From the NCBI RefSeq assembly GCF_947501665.1, contig NZ_CANMWS010000040.1:1-36838 (forward strand): a DNA stretch of 36,838 nt. The letters run 5' to 3'. The stretch comes from an uncultured Shewanella sp. GTDB taxonomy: Bacteria; Pseudomonadota; Gammaproteobacteria; Enterobacterales; Shewanellaceae. The position numbers and the translations under genes are program-made. The notes below the pieces were generated by a model. The model was not told where the DNA came from and did no database searches. It saw only the letters and a list, made by a program, of their open reading frames with translations. Shown piece after piece: positions 7,381-17,420 of this stretch; position 1 is the first letter of the stretch; each line of letters starts with the position of its first letter.

Positions 7381-8679
7381 ATGAAAAAAACCTTAATATC
7401 AAGTTTGTTGATGGGGTATTTATCCATGAATGCTTTTAGTGTTCAGGTATTTGCTGCTGAAGATAATATATTATCAGCCGCTCAAGTGAGTCCCAGTATT
7501 GATCCCACAACAAACACCAAGGGGCTGAGTGACTGGTTACCTAAAGTGATGCAACGTTTTAATGCATTACCCGAAGTGCAGGCTCAAATTGCAAGACAGC
7601 AGGAAGCCAAATTGAGTATTCAAGCGGCTGATAAGGCGGTATATAACCCTGAAGTTGGGGCGAACTATCAAAAAGGGATTGATACTCAATACAGTTTAGG
7701 TTTGAATCAAACTATAGATTGGGGTGATAAACGTGGTGCGGCTACTCGCATGGCTCAACTTCAAGCTGAGGTATTACTGTCAACGATTACCCTTGAGCGT
7801 AATCAAATGTTATCAACGCGGCTACAAGCATTAGCTACTCAGAATCTCGCCAAGAAAAAACTTAAATTTCAACAACAGCAATATAACCTTGCTAAAGCAC
7901 AGTTAGCGATTGCCAAACAGCGTTTGCAAACTGGAGATTTGTCTAATGTTGAAGTCAAAATGATGGAATTAGATCTTGCTAATAATGCCGCAAATTTTGC
8001 GATGGCAGAACAAGCTTCACTGGCCGCAGACGGTAAAGTGTTGGCGTTGTTTGGAGATGTTGATTTACCATTTGAGGATTTTGTTAATGCGCTTTCAGCG
8101 AGTGCGAGTGTAACTGAAGTGACGCCTGATCTACCGGCTTTAAAAAGTGCATACCAGCAAGTGATGCTAGCAAAATTAGGTGTCGATAAAGTTAAAGCAC
8201 AAACAGCAGCGGATCCCACATTAAGTTTAACAGCGGGTCGAGAAGGGAGTGGAAGCCTTGTGGGGGTTGGAGTATCAGTGCCACTGCAGATCCGTAATAA
8301 CTACAGTAAAAATTTAGAAGTTGCCAGTCAAAAAATCGCAGTATCTGAGCAAGTTTACTTAGGCAAAGAACGGGTACTTACCCAGCAACAAAAACAATTT
8401 GAACGTAGTTTACCTCGGTTGATGGAGCGTTATGTGGATTGGCGTGATGTGGTGCAAAACTCGGCGCGAGATGCGGCCATATCCATCAGTCAGCAATGGA
8501 AAACCGGGGATATCAGTACCAGTGATTATTTACAAGGGCAACGTCAATTAACCAGTAGTTATACGGCTGGCTTAACACTTGAAGGGGCTTTATATCAAAT
8601 TTGGTTAGGGTGGATGGGGGAGAGTGGACAATTAGAACGTTTTATTGATCAGCAACTTCCAGCTTCTGCGAGTAAATAG
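7381..8679 (+). CDS. czcC: Outer-membrane channel of heavy-metal RND efflux system (CzcC-like)
   Basis: A 432-residue TolC/CzcC-type outer membrane efflux protein. The frame opens at a GTG at 7357, but the ATG at 7381 follows AGGA and begins the signal peptide (about 1-26, cut near VFAA). The body shows the long Gln/Ala-rich heptad helices of the trimeric periplasmic tunnel (about 60-230 and 260-420), with the two-fold internal repeat typical of the family. It would be the exit duct through which the CzcA-like pump moves metal ions out of the cell. It is the first gene of a three-gene operon, with the adaptor gene starting 13 bp after its stop. Confidence 0.88.
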   Translation: MKKTLISSLLMGYLSMNAFSVQVFAAEDNILSAAQVSPSIDPTTNTKGLSDWLPKVMQRFNALPEVQAQIARQQEAKLSIQAADKAVYNPEVGANYQKGIDTQYSLGLNQTIDWGDKRGAATRMAQLQAEVLLSTITLERNQMLSTRLQALATQNLAKKKLKFQQQQYNLAKAQLAIAKQRLQTGDLSNVEVKMMELDLANNAANFAMAEQASLAADGKVLALFGDVDLPFEDFVNALSASASVTEVTPDLPALKSAYQQVMLAKLGVDKVKAQTAADPTLSLTAGREGSGSLVGVGVSVPLQIRNNYSKNLEVASQKIAVSEQVYLGKERVLTQQQKQFERSLPRLMERYVDWRDVVQNSARDAAISISQQWKTGDISTSDYLQGQRQLTSSYTAGLTLEGALYQIWLGWMGESGQLERFIDQQLPASASK

Positions 8680-8692
8680 GAATGAATTGACT

Positions 8693-9967
8693 ATGACACA
8701 CTCTTTTGATTTTAAAAATAAGATGAATATGAACACTCAAGCTAATATGCAAGATAACTCAAATGTTGTGAAGACGCGCCAATATATGAAATTAAATGAA
8801 TTGAGTAAAGCCGTTAGTTTGTCGGTTATGCTGAGCTTAGGAGTCTGGGTTACTTTTCCAGCAATGGCGGCAAATAATGACAAGCCAAGTAATGAGCAAG
8901 CAGACTCTGTGGCGAGCACTGTAAACCAGAGTAAAAAAGGCCTTGATAGTGAAGCAGAGCATGGCTTAGAGCCGGTACAGTTAACTCCTGCACAGCGTGC
9001 AATGGCTGGTATTGAAGTGGTTAAATTGGCAAGTCAAACTTTTAGTTTGGAAGCCGTTGCGACAGCAAGTTTGGTGGTTGATAGAAATCGCACTGTTGTA
9101 CTTGCGCCACAACTTGAAGTGTTGGTTGAAAAGCGTCATGTGTTACCGGGTCAAGAAGTGGTGAAGGGGGAACCATTATTGACCTTAGGTGGCTCTGCTG
9201 TTGCACAAGCACAATCTACTTATGTCACTGCTGCAGCGGATTGGAATCGTATTAAAAGTATGAGTAAGAATGCGGTTAGTGCGAGTCGTCGATTACAGTC
9301 TCAAGTATCTGCTGAATTGGCGCGTGCCACACTACAAGCACTGCAAATGACAGATGAGCAAATCACAGGTTTAGAGAAAAACCCAAATACTATCGGTCGC
9401 TATCAACTGTTAGCCCCAATAAACGGTCGAGTGCAGCAAGATATTGCTGAATTAGGTCAGGTGATTGTGGGAGGGACGCCGTTAATGCAGTTAACTGATG
9501 AGTCTTATCTTTGGGTGGATGCACAGTTGACGCCAGATCAAGCAGAAGGGATTAGCGTCGGTAATGTTGCTTTGGTCAAAGTGGGTAAAAAAACCGTAGA
9601 AGCTAAAATTATTGGCCGGTCTCACGAATTTAATAGTCAAACGCGTACTGAAAAAGTGGTACTGAGTTTTGATAATACAGGCCATGAGTTACATGCCGGA
9701 CAATTTGCTGAGATTTACCTGCCCGATGCAAAAGAAGGCGGTATTGTTGTGCCTGATTCTGCGCTGACCCGCAGTAATGACGGTGATTGGCAAGTGTATA
9801 CCGAAGAGCCTGAAGGATTTGTGTCACATGAAATCAAACTTATTGAGAGCCAAAGAGGTATGAATTTGATCAGAGGTATTAAGCCTGATTCAAATGTTGT
9901 CATTTCAGGCGCTTTTTTCCTTGCTTCTGAACGTTCTAAGACAGGTTTTGACGCCGACGGTCATTAA
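8693..9967 (+). CDS. czcB: Periplasmic adaptor (membrane fusion protein) of heavy-metal RND efflux, CzcB-like
   Basis: A 424-residue HlyD/CzcB-type adaptor bridging the inner-membrane pump and the outer-membrane channel. The ATG at 8693 has AGGAA about ten bases upstream and is preferred to in-frame codons inside czcC. An unusual hydrophilic leader of about 31 residues precedes the signal peptide MKLNELSKAVSLSVMLSLG, which is cut near PAMA. Then come the lipoyl/barrel-sandwich halves (APQLEVLVEKRHVLPGQEV and APINGRVQQDIAELGQVI), flanking only a short helical hairpin, and a beta-barrel ending in GIVVPDSAL. No His-rich metal-binding stretch is seen. It lies 11 bp before czcA. Confidence 0.88.
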   Translation: MTHSFDFKNKMNMNTQANMQDNSNVVKTRQYMKLNELSKAVSLSVMLSLGVWVTFPAMAANNDKPSNEQADSVASTVNQSKKGLDSEAEHGLEPVQLTPAQRAMAGIEVVKLASQTFSLEAVATASLVVDRNRTVVLAPQLEVLVEKRHVLPGQEVVKGEPLLTLGGSAVAQAQSTYVTAAADWNRIKSMSKNAVSASRRLQSQVSAELARATLQALQMTDEQITGLEKNPNTIGRYQLLAPINGRVQQDIAELGQVIVGGTPLMQLTDESYLWVDAQLTPDQAEGISVGNVALVKVGKKTVEAKIIGRSHEFNSQTRTEKVVLSFDNTGHELHAGQFAEIYLPDAKEGGIVVPDSALTRSNDGDWQVYTEEPEGFVSHEIKLIESQRGMNLIRGIKPDSNVVISGAFFLASERSKTGFDADGH

Positions 9968-9978
9968 GGGTTTTAATT

Positions 9979-12900
9979 ATGCTACAGAAGTTAATTGATG
10001 GGGCGGTGCGTAATCGCCTAATGGTGATCTTAAGCTTATTTGGGCTGGCGATTGCTTGTTTTATTATGTTACCCAAATTGAATCTTGATGCTTTTCCTGA
10101 TGTGACGAATGTTCAGGTTACCATTAATACTCAAGCAGCGGGTCTTGCAGCGGAAGAAGTGGAAAAACTGATTAGTTATCCCGTTGAGTCGGCAATGTAT
10201 GCCCTACCTGGTGTGACACAAGTGCGATCGTTGTCTCGAACAGGTTTGTCGGTTGTGACGGTTATATTTTCAGAATCAACGGATATTTATTTTGCTCGTC
10301 AGTTGGTTTTAGAACAGTTACAAGCGGCTAAGAGTATGATCCCGCCTGGCGTGGGTATTCCTCAAATGGGTCCAAACAGTACAGGGTTAGGACAAATATT
10401 TCAGTATGTGTTGAGGCCCAAACCGGGTTCTGACATCAATACAGCTGAATTGCGCAGTTTAAATGATTACTTGATCAAATTGATTCTAATGCCTGCTGGT
10501 GGTGTGACCGATATTTTGTCCTTTGGTGGCGAAGTGTTGCAATATCAAGTGAAGGTGGATCCGAACAAGATGCGCAGTTACGGATTGACCATGAAGCAAG
10601 TGACGGATGCGCTGGAAAGTAACAACCGCAATACTGGTGGTTGGTATATGGAGCAAGGTCAAGAACAGCTAGTGGTGCGGGGATATGGTTTATTACCGCC
10701 AGGGAAACCGGGACTTAAAGCCATTAGAGAAATTCCTGTCACAGAAGTTGATGGTACCCCTGTTTATATTAGTGATTTAGCCACTGTGGGTTTCGGTACT
10801 GAAATACGTGTGGGTGCTGTGAGCATGGCCGAGCGAGATGAAACGGGTAAGCCGGTGAATCTTGGTGAGGTGGTTGCGGGTATCGTACTTAAACGCGTTG
10901 GCGCTAATACCAAAGAAACCATTAATGACGTAGAAGACAGAATTGCTTTAGTGAAACAAGCTTTGCCAGAGGGTGTGCAGTTTGATGTCTATTATGATCA
11001 AGCTGAATTGGTGAATAAGGCCGTACAAACCGTTATTGAAGCTTTAGTGATGGCGTTTATTTTCATCATCATCATTCTGGCTTTATTTTTAGTCAATATT
11101 CGAGCAACATTCTTAGTATTGGTTTCAATTCCTATCTCTGTGGGGATGGCATTGCTGATTATGTCATTTTATGGCATGTCGGCAAACTTGATGTCATTAG
11201 GGGGACTGGCGGTGGCTATCGGTATGTTAGTCGATGGCTCTGTGGTGATGGTTGAAAACATCTTTAAGCACTTAACGCAACCTGACAGGCGGCATTTATC
11301 TGAAGCGAGAGAGCGCTCAGATGGTGAGTTTGACCCTCATCACGCAGACGAAGACGCCAGTCTTGCTGGTGGCAGTGAAGGGATCACGATGCGAGTATTA
11401 TTGGCAGCCAAAGAAGTATGTAGCCCTATTTTCTTTGCAACCGCCATTATTATCGTTGTTTTTGCTCCGTTGTTTGCGCTGGAAGGGGTGGAAGGTAAAT
11501 TATTTCAGCCCATGGCCATCAGTATCATTTTAGCAATGATTGGATCTTTAGTATCAGCCCTTTTGGTTGTGCCTGCAATTGCTGTGTATTTATTTAAACG
11601 TGGCGTCACCATGAAAGAAAGTGTGGTGTTAAGGCCTATTGATAATGCCTATCGCAAGTTACTGACTTTTGTGATGGCCAGACCTAAAACGGTGGTGAGT
11701 GCTGCGGTATTGCTTTTTGTTGGCAGTATTATGTTATTGCCCAAATTAGGGACTGAGTTTGTGCCAGAGCTTGAAGAGGGAACCATTAATTTAAGGGTAA
11801 CCTTAGCACCGACATCCAGTTTAGATACGTCCTTAGCTGTGGCGTCTAAATTAGAAAATTTGTTACTTGAGTTTCCTGAAGTTACCTATGCTCTGAGTCG
11901 TATTGGTGCGGCTGAGTTGGGGGGCGATCCTGAGGCGATGAGTAATGTCGAAATTTATGTCGGTCTTAAACCAATAGAAGAGTGGACTACGGCAAAATCT
12001 CGTATTGAATTACAAAGAAAAATGCAGGAAAAGTTGAGTGTTTACCCCGGTCTCTTATTTAACTTTTCGCAACCGATTGCGACTCGAGTGGATGAGTTAT
12101 TATCAGGTGTGAAAGCGCAGCTGGCGATTAAGATATTTGGCCCTGATCTCACCGAACTTGCTAATAAAGGTAAAGACTTTACTGATTTAGTTGCTTCAGT
12201 TCCAGGTGCTGTTGATGTGTCTTTAGAGCAAGTGAGTGGTGAGGCACAACTGGTGGTTAGGCCAAAACGTGATGCGTTAGCGCGATATGGGATCAGTGCG
12301 GATCAGGTCTTAAAAGTGGTCAGTGATAGCATTGGTAGTGTGAATGCGGGACAAGTATTAGATGGTAATGCTCGTTATAATGTAAATGTGCGATTAGCAG
12401 AAAAATATCGTAACTCCCCAAATGCAATTAGTAATTTATTATTAAGTGGTCCAAAAGGTTCGACCATTCGTCTTGCGGAGGTGGCTGATGTGACTGTTGA
12501 GATGGCTCCGCCTAATATTCGTCGTGATGATGTACAAAGGCGAGTTGTGGTATTGGCCAATGTATCGGGCAGAGATATGGGGTCGGTGGTAAAAGATATC
12601 TATGCTTTGGTGCCTAAACTTGACTTAAAGCCGGGGTACACTGTGGTCGTTGGTGGGCAATATGAAAGTCAGCTACGTGCTCAAGCTAAATTGATGGTGG
12701 TTGTGCCTATGTCAATTGCATTGATTGGATTATTGTTATTCTTTTCTTTTGGTTCTCTCAAGCAAGTTGCCTTGATTATGGTTAATGTGCCTTTAGCATT
12801 GATTGGTGGCATTGTGGCGTTATATATCAGTGGGACTTATTTGTCGGTGCCAAGCTCCATTGGCTTTATTACCCTATTTGGGGTTGCCGTTCTGAATGGG

Positions 12901-13212
12901 GTGGTGTTGGTTGACTCGATAAATCAGCGGCGACGTGGACTCGAGTATGAAACCGATGAGAGCTTATATGAAGCGGTTTATGAAGGTACAGTAGGACGCT
13001 TACGCCCGGTATTAATGACAGCGTTAACGTCTTCGTTAGGCTTAATTCCTATTCTCATCTCTAACGGTACGGGAAGTGAAATTCAAAAACCCCTTGCTGT
13101 GGTGATTATTGGTGGTTTATTTACGGCAACAGCGCTTACTTTATTGGTATTACCGACTATCTATCGTTGGTTATATAGTGGTAAGCGACGTGAGCCTATT
13201 AGCGAAACCTAG
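9979..13212 (+). CDS. czcA: Heavy-metal efflux RND pump, CzcA/CusA family
   Basis: A 1077-residue inner-membrane proton/metal antiporter with two repeats of six membrane spans and large periplasmic loops. The family fingerprints NLDAFPDVTNVQV, EEVEKLISYPVE and TRVDELLSGVKAQLAIKIFG are closer to CzcA than to CusA. In membrane span 4 the sequence AIGMLVDGSVVMVEN keeps the equivalents of CzcA Asp408 (D419) and Glu415 (E426), but the Asp402 position is Ala413. A cytoplasmic loop at about 435-470 carries an extra acidic/His-rich stretch (H439, D452, H454, H455, D457, E458, D459). The metal specificity is therefore open: divalent Zn/Co/Cd by overall similarity, but with a non-standard proton relay. 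It ends at a strong terminator. Confidence 0.92.
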   Translation: MLQKLIDGAVRNRLMVILSLFGLAIACFIMLPKLNLDAFPDVTNVQVTINTQAAGLAAEEVEKLISYPVESAMYALPGVTQVRSLSRTGLSVVTVIFSESTDIYFARQLVLEQLQAAKSMIPPGVGIPQMGPNSTGLGQIFQYVLRPKPGSDINTAELRSLNDYLIKLILMPAGGVTDILSFGGEVLQYQVKVDPNKMRSYGLTMKQVTDALESNNRNTGGWYMEQGQEQLVVRGYGLLPPGKPGLKAIREIPVTEVDGTPVYISDLATVGFGTEIRVGAVSMAERDETGKPVNLGEVVAGIVLKRVGANTKETINDVEDRIALVKQALPEGVQFDVYYDQAELVNKAVQTVIEALVMAFIFIIIILALFLVNIRATFLVLVSIPISVGMALLIMSFYGMSANLMSLGGLAVAIGMLVDGSVVMVENIFKHLTQPDRRHLSEARERSDGEFDPHHADEDASLAGGSEGITMRVLLAAKEVCSPIFFATAIIIVVFAPLFALEGVEGKLFQPMAISIILAMIGSLVSALLVVPAIAVYLFKRGVTMKESVVLRPIDNAYRKLLTFVMARPKTVVSAAVLLFVGSIMLLPKLGTEFVPELEEGTINLRVTLAPTSSLDTSLAVASKLENLLLEFPEVTYALSRIGAAELGGDPEAMSNVEIYVGLKPIEEWTTAKSRIELQRKMQEKLSVYPGLLFNFSQPIATRVDELLSGVKAQLAIKIFGPDLTELANKGKDFTDLVASVPGAVDVSLEQVSGEAQLVVRPKRDALARYGISADQVLKVVSDSIGSVNAGQVLDGNARYNVNVRLAEKYRNSPNAISNLLLSGPKGSTIRLAEVADVTVEMAPPNIRRDDVQRRVVVLANVSGRDMGSVVKDIYALVPKLDLKPGYTVVVGGQYESQLRAQAKLMVVVPMSIALIGLLLFFSFGSLKQVALIMVNVPLALIGGIVALYISGTYLSVPSSIGFITLFGVAVLNGVVLVDSINQRRRGLEYETDESLYEAVYEGTVGRLRPVLMTALTSSLGLIPILISNGTGSEIQKPLAVVIIGGLFTATALTLLVLPTIYRWLYSGKRREPISET

Positions 13213-13247
13213 TGAATTATCCTGAAGTGATAGGATGAATATCATTG

Positions 13248-13272
13248 GCGGCCAACATGGCCGCTTTTTTTT
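13248..13272 (+). terminator. Rho-independent terminator of czcCBA-like operon
   Basis: A six-base GC stem GCGGCC/GGCCGC with loop AACAT is followed by eight T. It starts 36 bp after the czcA stop codon and closes the operon. Confidence 0.93.
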
Positions 13273-13647
13273 ACAAACAGATAGTGGTGAGTAAACTTTT
13301 TTACGTTTAGACATAGGTCTAGTTTAGGCTTAACTGTTTGAATGAAATTCATTGCCAATGATTTTCATCGTGTTTGAAGCATATTTGCTTGCAAGAAAAT
13401 ATGACTTATTCATGTATTCCTTATTCTACGGGGCTTACTACAATATTCGTGATGATAAATGTGACTGCGAAAATGCATTATTTGAATTCTTTTTTTAGTG
13501 ATATGACCTTTCTTACTTACCTATTTTGACTGTTTTCTTATCCATATGCGCTAAATAGCTGTGTTTACACCAATATGTTTCGAATACATAATCCGCAGCA
13601 TTATATAGGTGCGAGGCAGAGAAGGGGCTTTTCTCTGTAAATGGAAC
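13273..13647. other. Intergenic region before chemoreceptor
   Basis: About 375 bp with no supported gene. The start of the following gene could be moved up to a GTG at 13609, but the protein would then begin with 13 unrelated residues. No operator or repeat stands out. Confidence 0.5.
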
Positions 13648-15684
13648 ATGTGGAATAAGATAAAAAATCAGAGTATACGTTTTCAATTGAGACTAGCGAT
13701 GAGCTTGTTTTTGATCATAGCTTGTGTATCGATTGCAGCCGTTGTTTATCAACAAGCATCGGCTTTATTGATGCAGCAAACCTTAAAAGAGCATCAATCT
13801 AAACTCAGTGTATTATCAGATACTATTGCGAGCCAATTTGTGAGTTATATTGATGTGGCAAAAGATTTGGAAGTCACTTTTCGTTCGGGATATTTATATG
13901 GGTTGACCTTCACTAATGATGATGTGGTTTATGGCGGTAAAGCGGTCAATAATGCTGTGATTAACGGGCAGTCTATTATTGGTGATACGAGTATTGTTGA
14001 TAGATTCACTCATGATACAGATGTGACTGCGACCATCTTCCTTGCTTCAGATAATGAATTTGTTCGTGTGGCTACTACCTTGAAAACAGATACAAGTGAT
14101 AGAGGATCCGGGGCCATATTAGGGCAAGGTCACCCTGCTTATGCTAAGTTACTGAATGGTAAGCCTTATTACGATAAAGTGCGTTTGTTTGGTCGTGAGT
14201 ACATCAGTTACTATTCGCCAATAAAAGATGAGTTTCATCGCGTGCGGGGGGTTTCTGCCGTCGCTTTACCGATTGAAGATGCCTCTGAAACCATTTTTGC
14301 TAATCTGGCTTTACTTGGTTGGGGAGATAGCGGTTATACCATAGTAGCGAATCACCATCCTGATTATTTGGGTGAATATCTTTATCATCCACAAAAGAAA
14401 CGTCAAGGCGAATCGATACTTGATCTCAAAGATAGCTATGGAGATAAAGTTTTTTCAGAAATAGTGAGTAATGAAAATGGTGTGATCCGCTATTTTGAAA
14501 ATATTAAGGGTGAGACGAAAGAGAAATACGCAGTTTATACCCAAGTTCCTGGTTGGGATTGGACCTTGATTGGTGGATCTTATATTGAAGAAGTGACAAA
14601 GGGCAGTAATCATTTATTGATGCTAGTGATGGGAGTCTCTGGGGTTGTGACCCTGATTATTTTTACCTTATTGAGCATTTTCCTGTATCGAATGACTAGG
14701 CCTTTACAAGATCTAACGGGTTATATGGCACAACTTAGCCAAGGCCAAGTAAGTTTGTGTATTCCTGAAGTGGAAGACAACTCAAATAATGAGATTAAGC
14801 AATTGACTCATGGTTTTCATGTGATGGCATTTAAGTTTAATGGACTGGTGTCCAATATACGAGAAGCGAGCGCGCAAGTTCAAACTCGTGCAGAACATGT
14901 TGCCGCCGATGCTAAAGAGAGTTTATTGCAATCTGATGTACAGCATCAACAAGTCGAATTAGTGGTTACAGCGATTGAGCAAATGGCTTCATCGGCACAA
15001 TCTGTTGCTGAACAAGTTGAAAGTATTGCGGTGAGTGTTCGCTCTGCTAATGAAGTGAGTTTATCTGGATCACAATTGGTTAAAGAGGTAAGAGCGGAAA
15101 TTGCAGATTTAAATACCCAATTACGTCAATCAGCAGAAGCAATTGATATGGTGAGCCGTCAAAGTGAAAGTATACAAGCGGTGACGCGTATGATTGATGA
15201 AGTGGCTGAACAAACAAACTTATTAGCGTTAAATGCAGCGATTGAAGCGGCAAGAGCGGGTGAGCAAGGGCGTGGTTTTGCTGTGGTTGCCGATGAGGTG
15301 CGAACATTAGCACATCGAACCCAAGGTTCAGTGAAAGAAGTGGTGACTATCATTGCTCAATTAAGGGATTATACGACGAGCGCTGTGAGCTTGATGTCAG
15401 AAAGTCAACTGAAAGGCAAAAAGGTTACAGAGCAAGCCCAGCAAGCTGGAGTCGCCTTAGATCAAATTACCGATCAAGTGACGGATATCGCTTGTAAATC
15501 GGAAGTGATTGCTGCAACAGCAGAAGAGCAAGCTCAAGTGACTCAAGAGGTTGCTGTCAATGCCACAGAAATTAGTCGTTTAAATCAAGACAGCCAAAAT
15601 ATTGCGGCGAAAACGGCAAAAAATGCTGAAAACTTACAGCAGTTATCGACAGAGTTAACTGAGCAAGTCGATTACTTTTACTAA
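13648..15684 (+). CDS. Methyl-accepting chemotaxis protein with periplasmic Cache domain
   Basis: A 678-residue transmembrane chemoreceptor from the ATG at 13648 (GGA four bases upstream). Span 1 is about residues 12-35. A large periplasmic sensing domain follows, whose GQGHPAYAKLLNGKPYYDKVRLFG region is typical of Cache_3-Cache_2-type small-molecule sensors. Span 2 is LLMLVMGVSGVVTLIIF at about 322-347, then a HAMP linker beginning RMTRPLQDL. The C-terminal signalling hairpin has the nearly invariant tip EQTNLLALNAAIEAARAGEQGRGFAVVADEVR, seen here in full, which binds CheA/CheW. No C-terminal CheR-tether pentapeptide is present. The ligand is unknown. It is monocistronic, with a 9-bp-arm hairpin just downstream. 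Confidence 0.94.
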   Translation: MWNKIKNQSIRFQLRLAMSLFLIIACVSIAAVVYQQASALLMQQTLKEHQSKLSVLSDTIASQFVSYIDVAKDLEVTFRSGYLYGLTFTNDDVVYGGKAVNNAVINGQSIIGDTSIVDRFTHDTDVTATIFLASDNEFVRVATTLKTDTSDRGSGAILGQGHPAYAKLLNGKPYYDKVRLFGREYISYYSPIKDEFHRVRGVSAVALPIEDASETIFANLALLGWGDSGYTIVANHHPDYLGEYLYHPQKKRQGESILDLKDSYGDKVFSEIVSNENGVIRYFENIKGETKEKYAVYTQVPGWDWTLIGGSYIEEVTKGSNHLLMLVMGVSGVVTLIIFTLLSIFLYRMTRPLQDLTGYMAQLSQGQVSLCIPEVEDNSNNEIKQLTHGFHVMAFKFNGLVSNIREASAQVQTRAEHVAADAKESLLQSDVQHQQVELVVTAIEQMASSAQSVAEQVESIAVSVRSANEVSLSGSQLVKEVRAEIADLNTQLRQSAEAIDMVSRQSESIQAVTRMIDEVAEQTNLLALNAAIEAARAGEQGRGFAVVADEVRTLAHRTQGSVKEVVTIIAQLRDYTTSAVSLMSESQLKGKKVTEQAQQAGVALDQITDQVTDIACKSEVIAATAEEQAQVTQEVAVNATEISRLNQDSQNIAAKTAKNAENLQQLSTELTEQVDYFY

Positions 15685-15700
15685 ATGTCTCTGTAAAGTG

Positions 15701-15725
15701 CCCTTGATGATTCAGGCATCAAGGG
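15701..15725 (+). terminator. Hairpin downstream of chemoreceptor gene
   Basis: Perfect nine-base arms CCCTTGATG and CATCAAGGG with loop ATTCAGG start 16 bp after the stop codon. There is no T-run, so it is a likely but non-canonical terminator or 3'-end stabiliser. Confidence 0.55.
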
Positions 15726-15941
15726 TCAACAGTTATCATTCGATTGTCAAATGATTGATATTATACTTGTTGTTCTTTAGTTGTTTTTTGTTGTTAATAT
15801 TGATTTTTTTGGTTAACTTTAATTAATAAAGAGCGGTCATTTATAGAAATTTTATGGGGATGATGCAGTTTGGACTCAAATCGTCATAGAGTTAAGGTAA
15901 AATTTACTCTTTTTAGTCAGTAGAGTTAAAGGAGTGTGAAT

Positions 15942-17396
15942 GTGAGTCAACAAATTTCGAGTCATAAACACACCACTCAATCAAGTCGAATCCATTTACC
16001 TCATCGTATTGAAAATATAAGCTTTGTTATTTTTGTTTGCCTGATTAGTTCACTGGGTGGCTTTTTAGTTGGCTTTGATACTGGGGTGATAAATGGCACT
16101 TTCGATGGCTTGTATTCTGTTTTTGGAAGCAATCATATTGCCAGTGGCTTTAATGTTACCGCTATTTTATTGGGTGGCGCTGCGGGTGCATTGATGTCTG
16201 GTATGTTTGTTGATCGTTTAGGTCGGCGTTCTTTGTTGATTATTGCAGCGAACTTTCTCGTGATCAGTGCTTGGGGAGCTGGTATTACTGACTCTTCTAT
16301 TGGCTTTATTCTTTATCGAATGTTAGGCGGAGTAGCCATTGGTGTCCTGTCTGTCATTACGCCAATTTATATTGCAGAAATCGCACCTTCTCGATACAGA
16401 GGGGGCTTAATTAGTTTGCAATATATGGCAATTTTATTGGGACTATTATCTGCAAGTTTAAGCAATGATATGCTTCTTAATATAGCAGGGAAATCCACCG
16501 AACTACTTTGGCTTGATGCTGAGGCATGGCGCTGGATGTTTTGGATTGAATTGTTACCTGCATTTATTTTTCTATTTTTATTATTTTTTATTCCTGAAAG
16601 TCCTCGATTTCTTGCTGCTATTGGTAATCAAAGAGCTGCTCATTCAGTACTTATTCGGCTTCATGGGCAGCAAAAAGCGGCTAGTGTCGTGGCGAAGTTG
16701 AAATTATCATTGCCTTTTACTCAACAGCCGGGCTTTGCTGATTTGATGCAAGAGGGTCGGGGGAAAATAAAACATGTGCTTTGGTTAGCATTGACGTTGG
16801 CAGCGCTTCAACAGTTAATGGGGATCAATGTGATTTATTATTATGGTGCGGTTTTATGGCAAGGTGTTGGTTTTTCTGAAACGGATACTTTATTTATTAA
16901 TATTATAACTGGCATGGTGAGTATCGCTGGGTGTTGTTTGACACTTTGCTTTATCGATAAATGTGGGCGAAAACCATTTTTAATTATTGGTTCATTGGGA
17001 ATGACACTAACATTAGGTTTAATGGTTTATGCGTTTGCTAATGCTGAATTTGGTCTCAATGGAGAGTTAAATTTAGGGGCTTATGATTGGTTAGCTTTAA
17101 TATCGGCTAATGTGTATGTGTTCTTTTTTAGCTTATCTTGGGGACCGGTTATTTGGGCATTATTGGTTGAAATGTTTCCTCAAAGAATGAGGGGCTTGGG
17201 AATGGCATTAAGTGGTTGTACTTTGTGGTTAGTGCATTTTGCGATGATAAGGAGCTTTCCTTTGTTATTAACGTACATAGGATTGGCAGAAACTTACAGT
17301 TTATACTGTATTTTTACCTTATGTTCTATGTTACTTATTTTTCGTTATATTCATGAGACAAAGCGGCAAACATTAGAAGATATTCATCGATTCTAA
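15942..17396 (+). CDS. MFS sugar:proton symporter, sugar porter family
   Basis: A 484-residue 12-span transporter of the sugar porter (SP) family. Signatures in order are GGFLVGFDTGVINGT in span 1, DRLGRRSLL in loop 2-3, PESPRFL before the central loop, QQLMGINVIYYYG in span 7, DKCGRKPFL in loop 8-9, SWGPVIWALLVEMFPQRMRG in span 10, and HETKRQTLEDI at the C-terminus. These indicate uptake of a monosaccharide such as xylose, glucose or galactose with protons; which one cannot be decided. An in-frame GTG at 15936 is only one base from the AAAGGAG site, so the GTG at 15942 (seven-base spacing) is preferred. No sugar catabolic gene is adjacent. Confidence 0.9.
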   Translation: MSQQISSHKHTTQSSRIHLPHRIENISFVIFVCLISSLGGFLVGFDTGVINGTFDGLYSVFGSNHIASGFNVTAILLGGAAGALMSGMFVDRLGRRSLLIIAANFLVISAWGAGITDSSIGFILYRMLGGVAIGVLSVITPIYIAEIAPSRYRGGLISLQYMAILLGLLSASLSNDMLLNIAGKSTELLWLDAEAWRWMFWIELLPAFIFLFLLFFIPESPRFLAAIGNQRAAHSVLIRLHGQQKAASVVAKLKLSLPFTQQPGFADLMQEGRGKIKHVLWLALTLAALQQLMGINVIYYYGAVLWQGVGFSETDTLFINIITGMVSIAGCCLTLCFIDKCGRKPFLIIGSLGMTLTLGLMVYAFANAEFGLNGELNLGAYDWLALISANVYVFFFSLSWGPVIWALLVEMFPQRMRGLGMALSGCTLWLVHFAMIRSFPLLLTYIGLAETYSLYCIFTLCSMLLIFRYIHETKRQTLEDIHRF

Positions 17397-17420
17397 TTTA
17401 GATAATTAATTGATTGTAAT

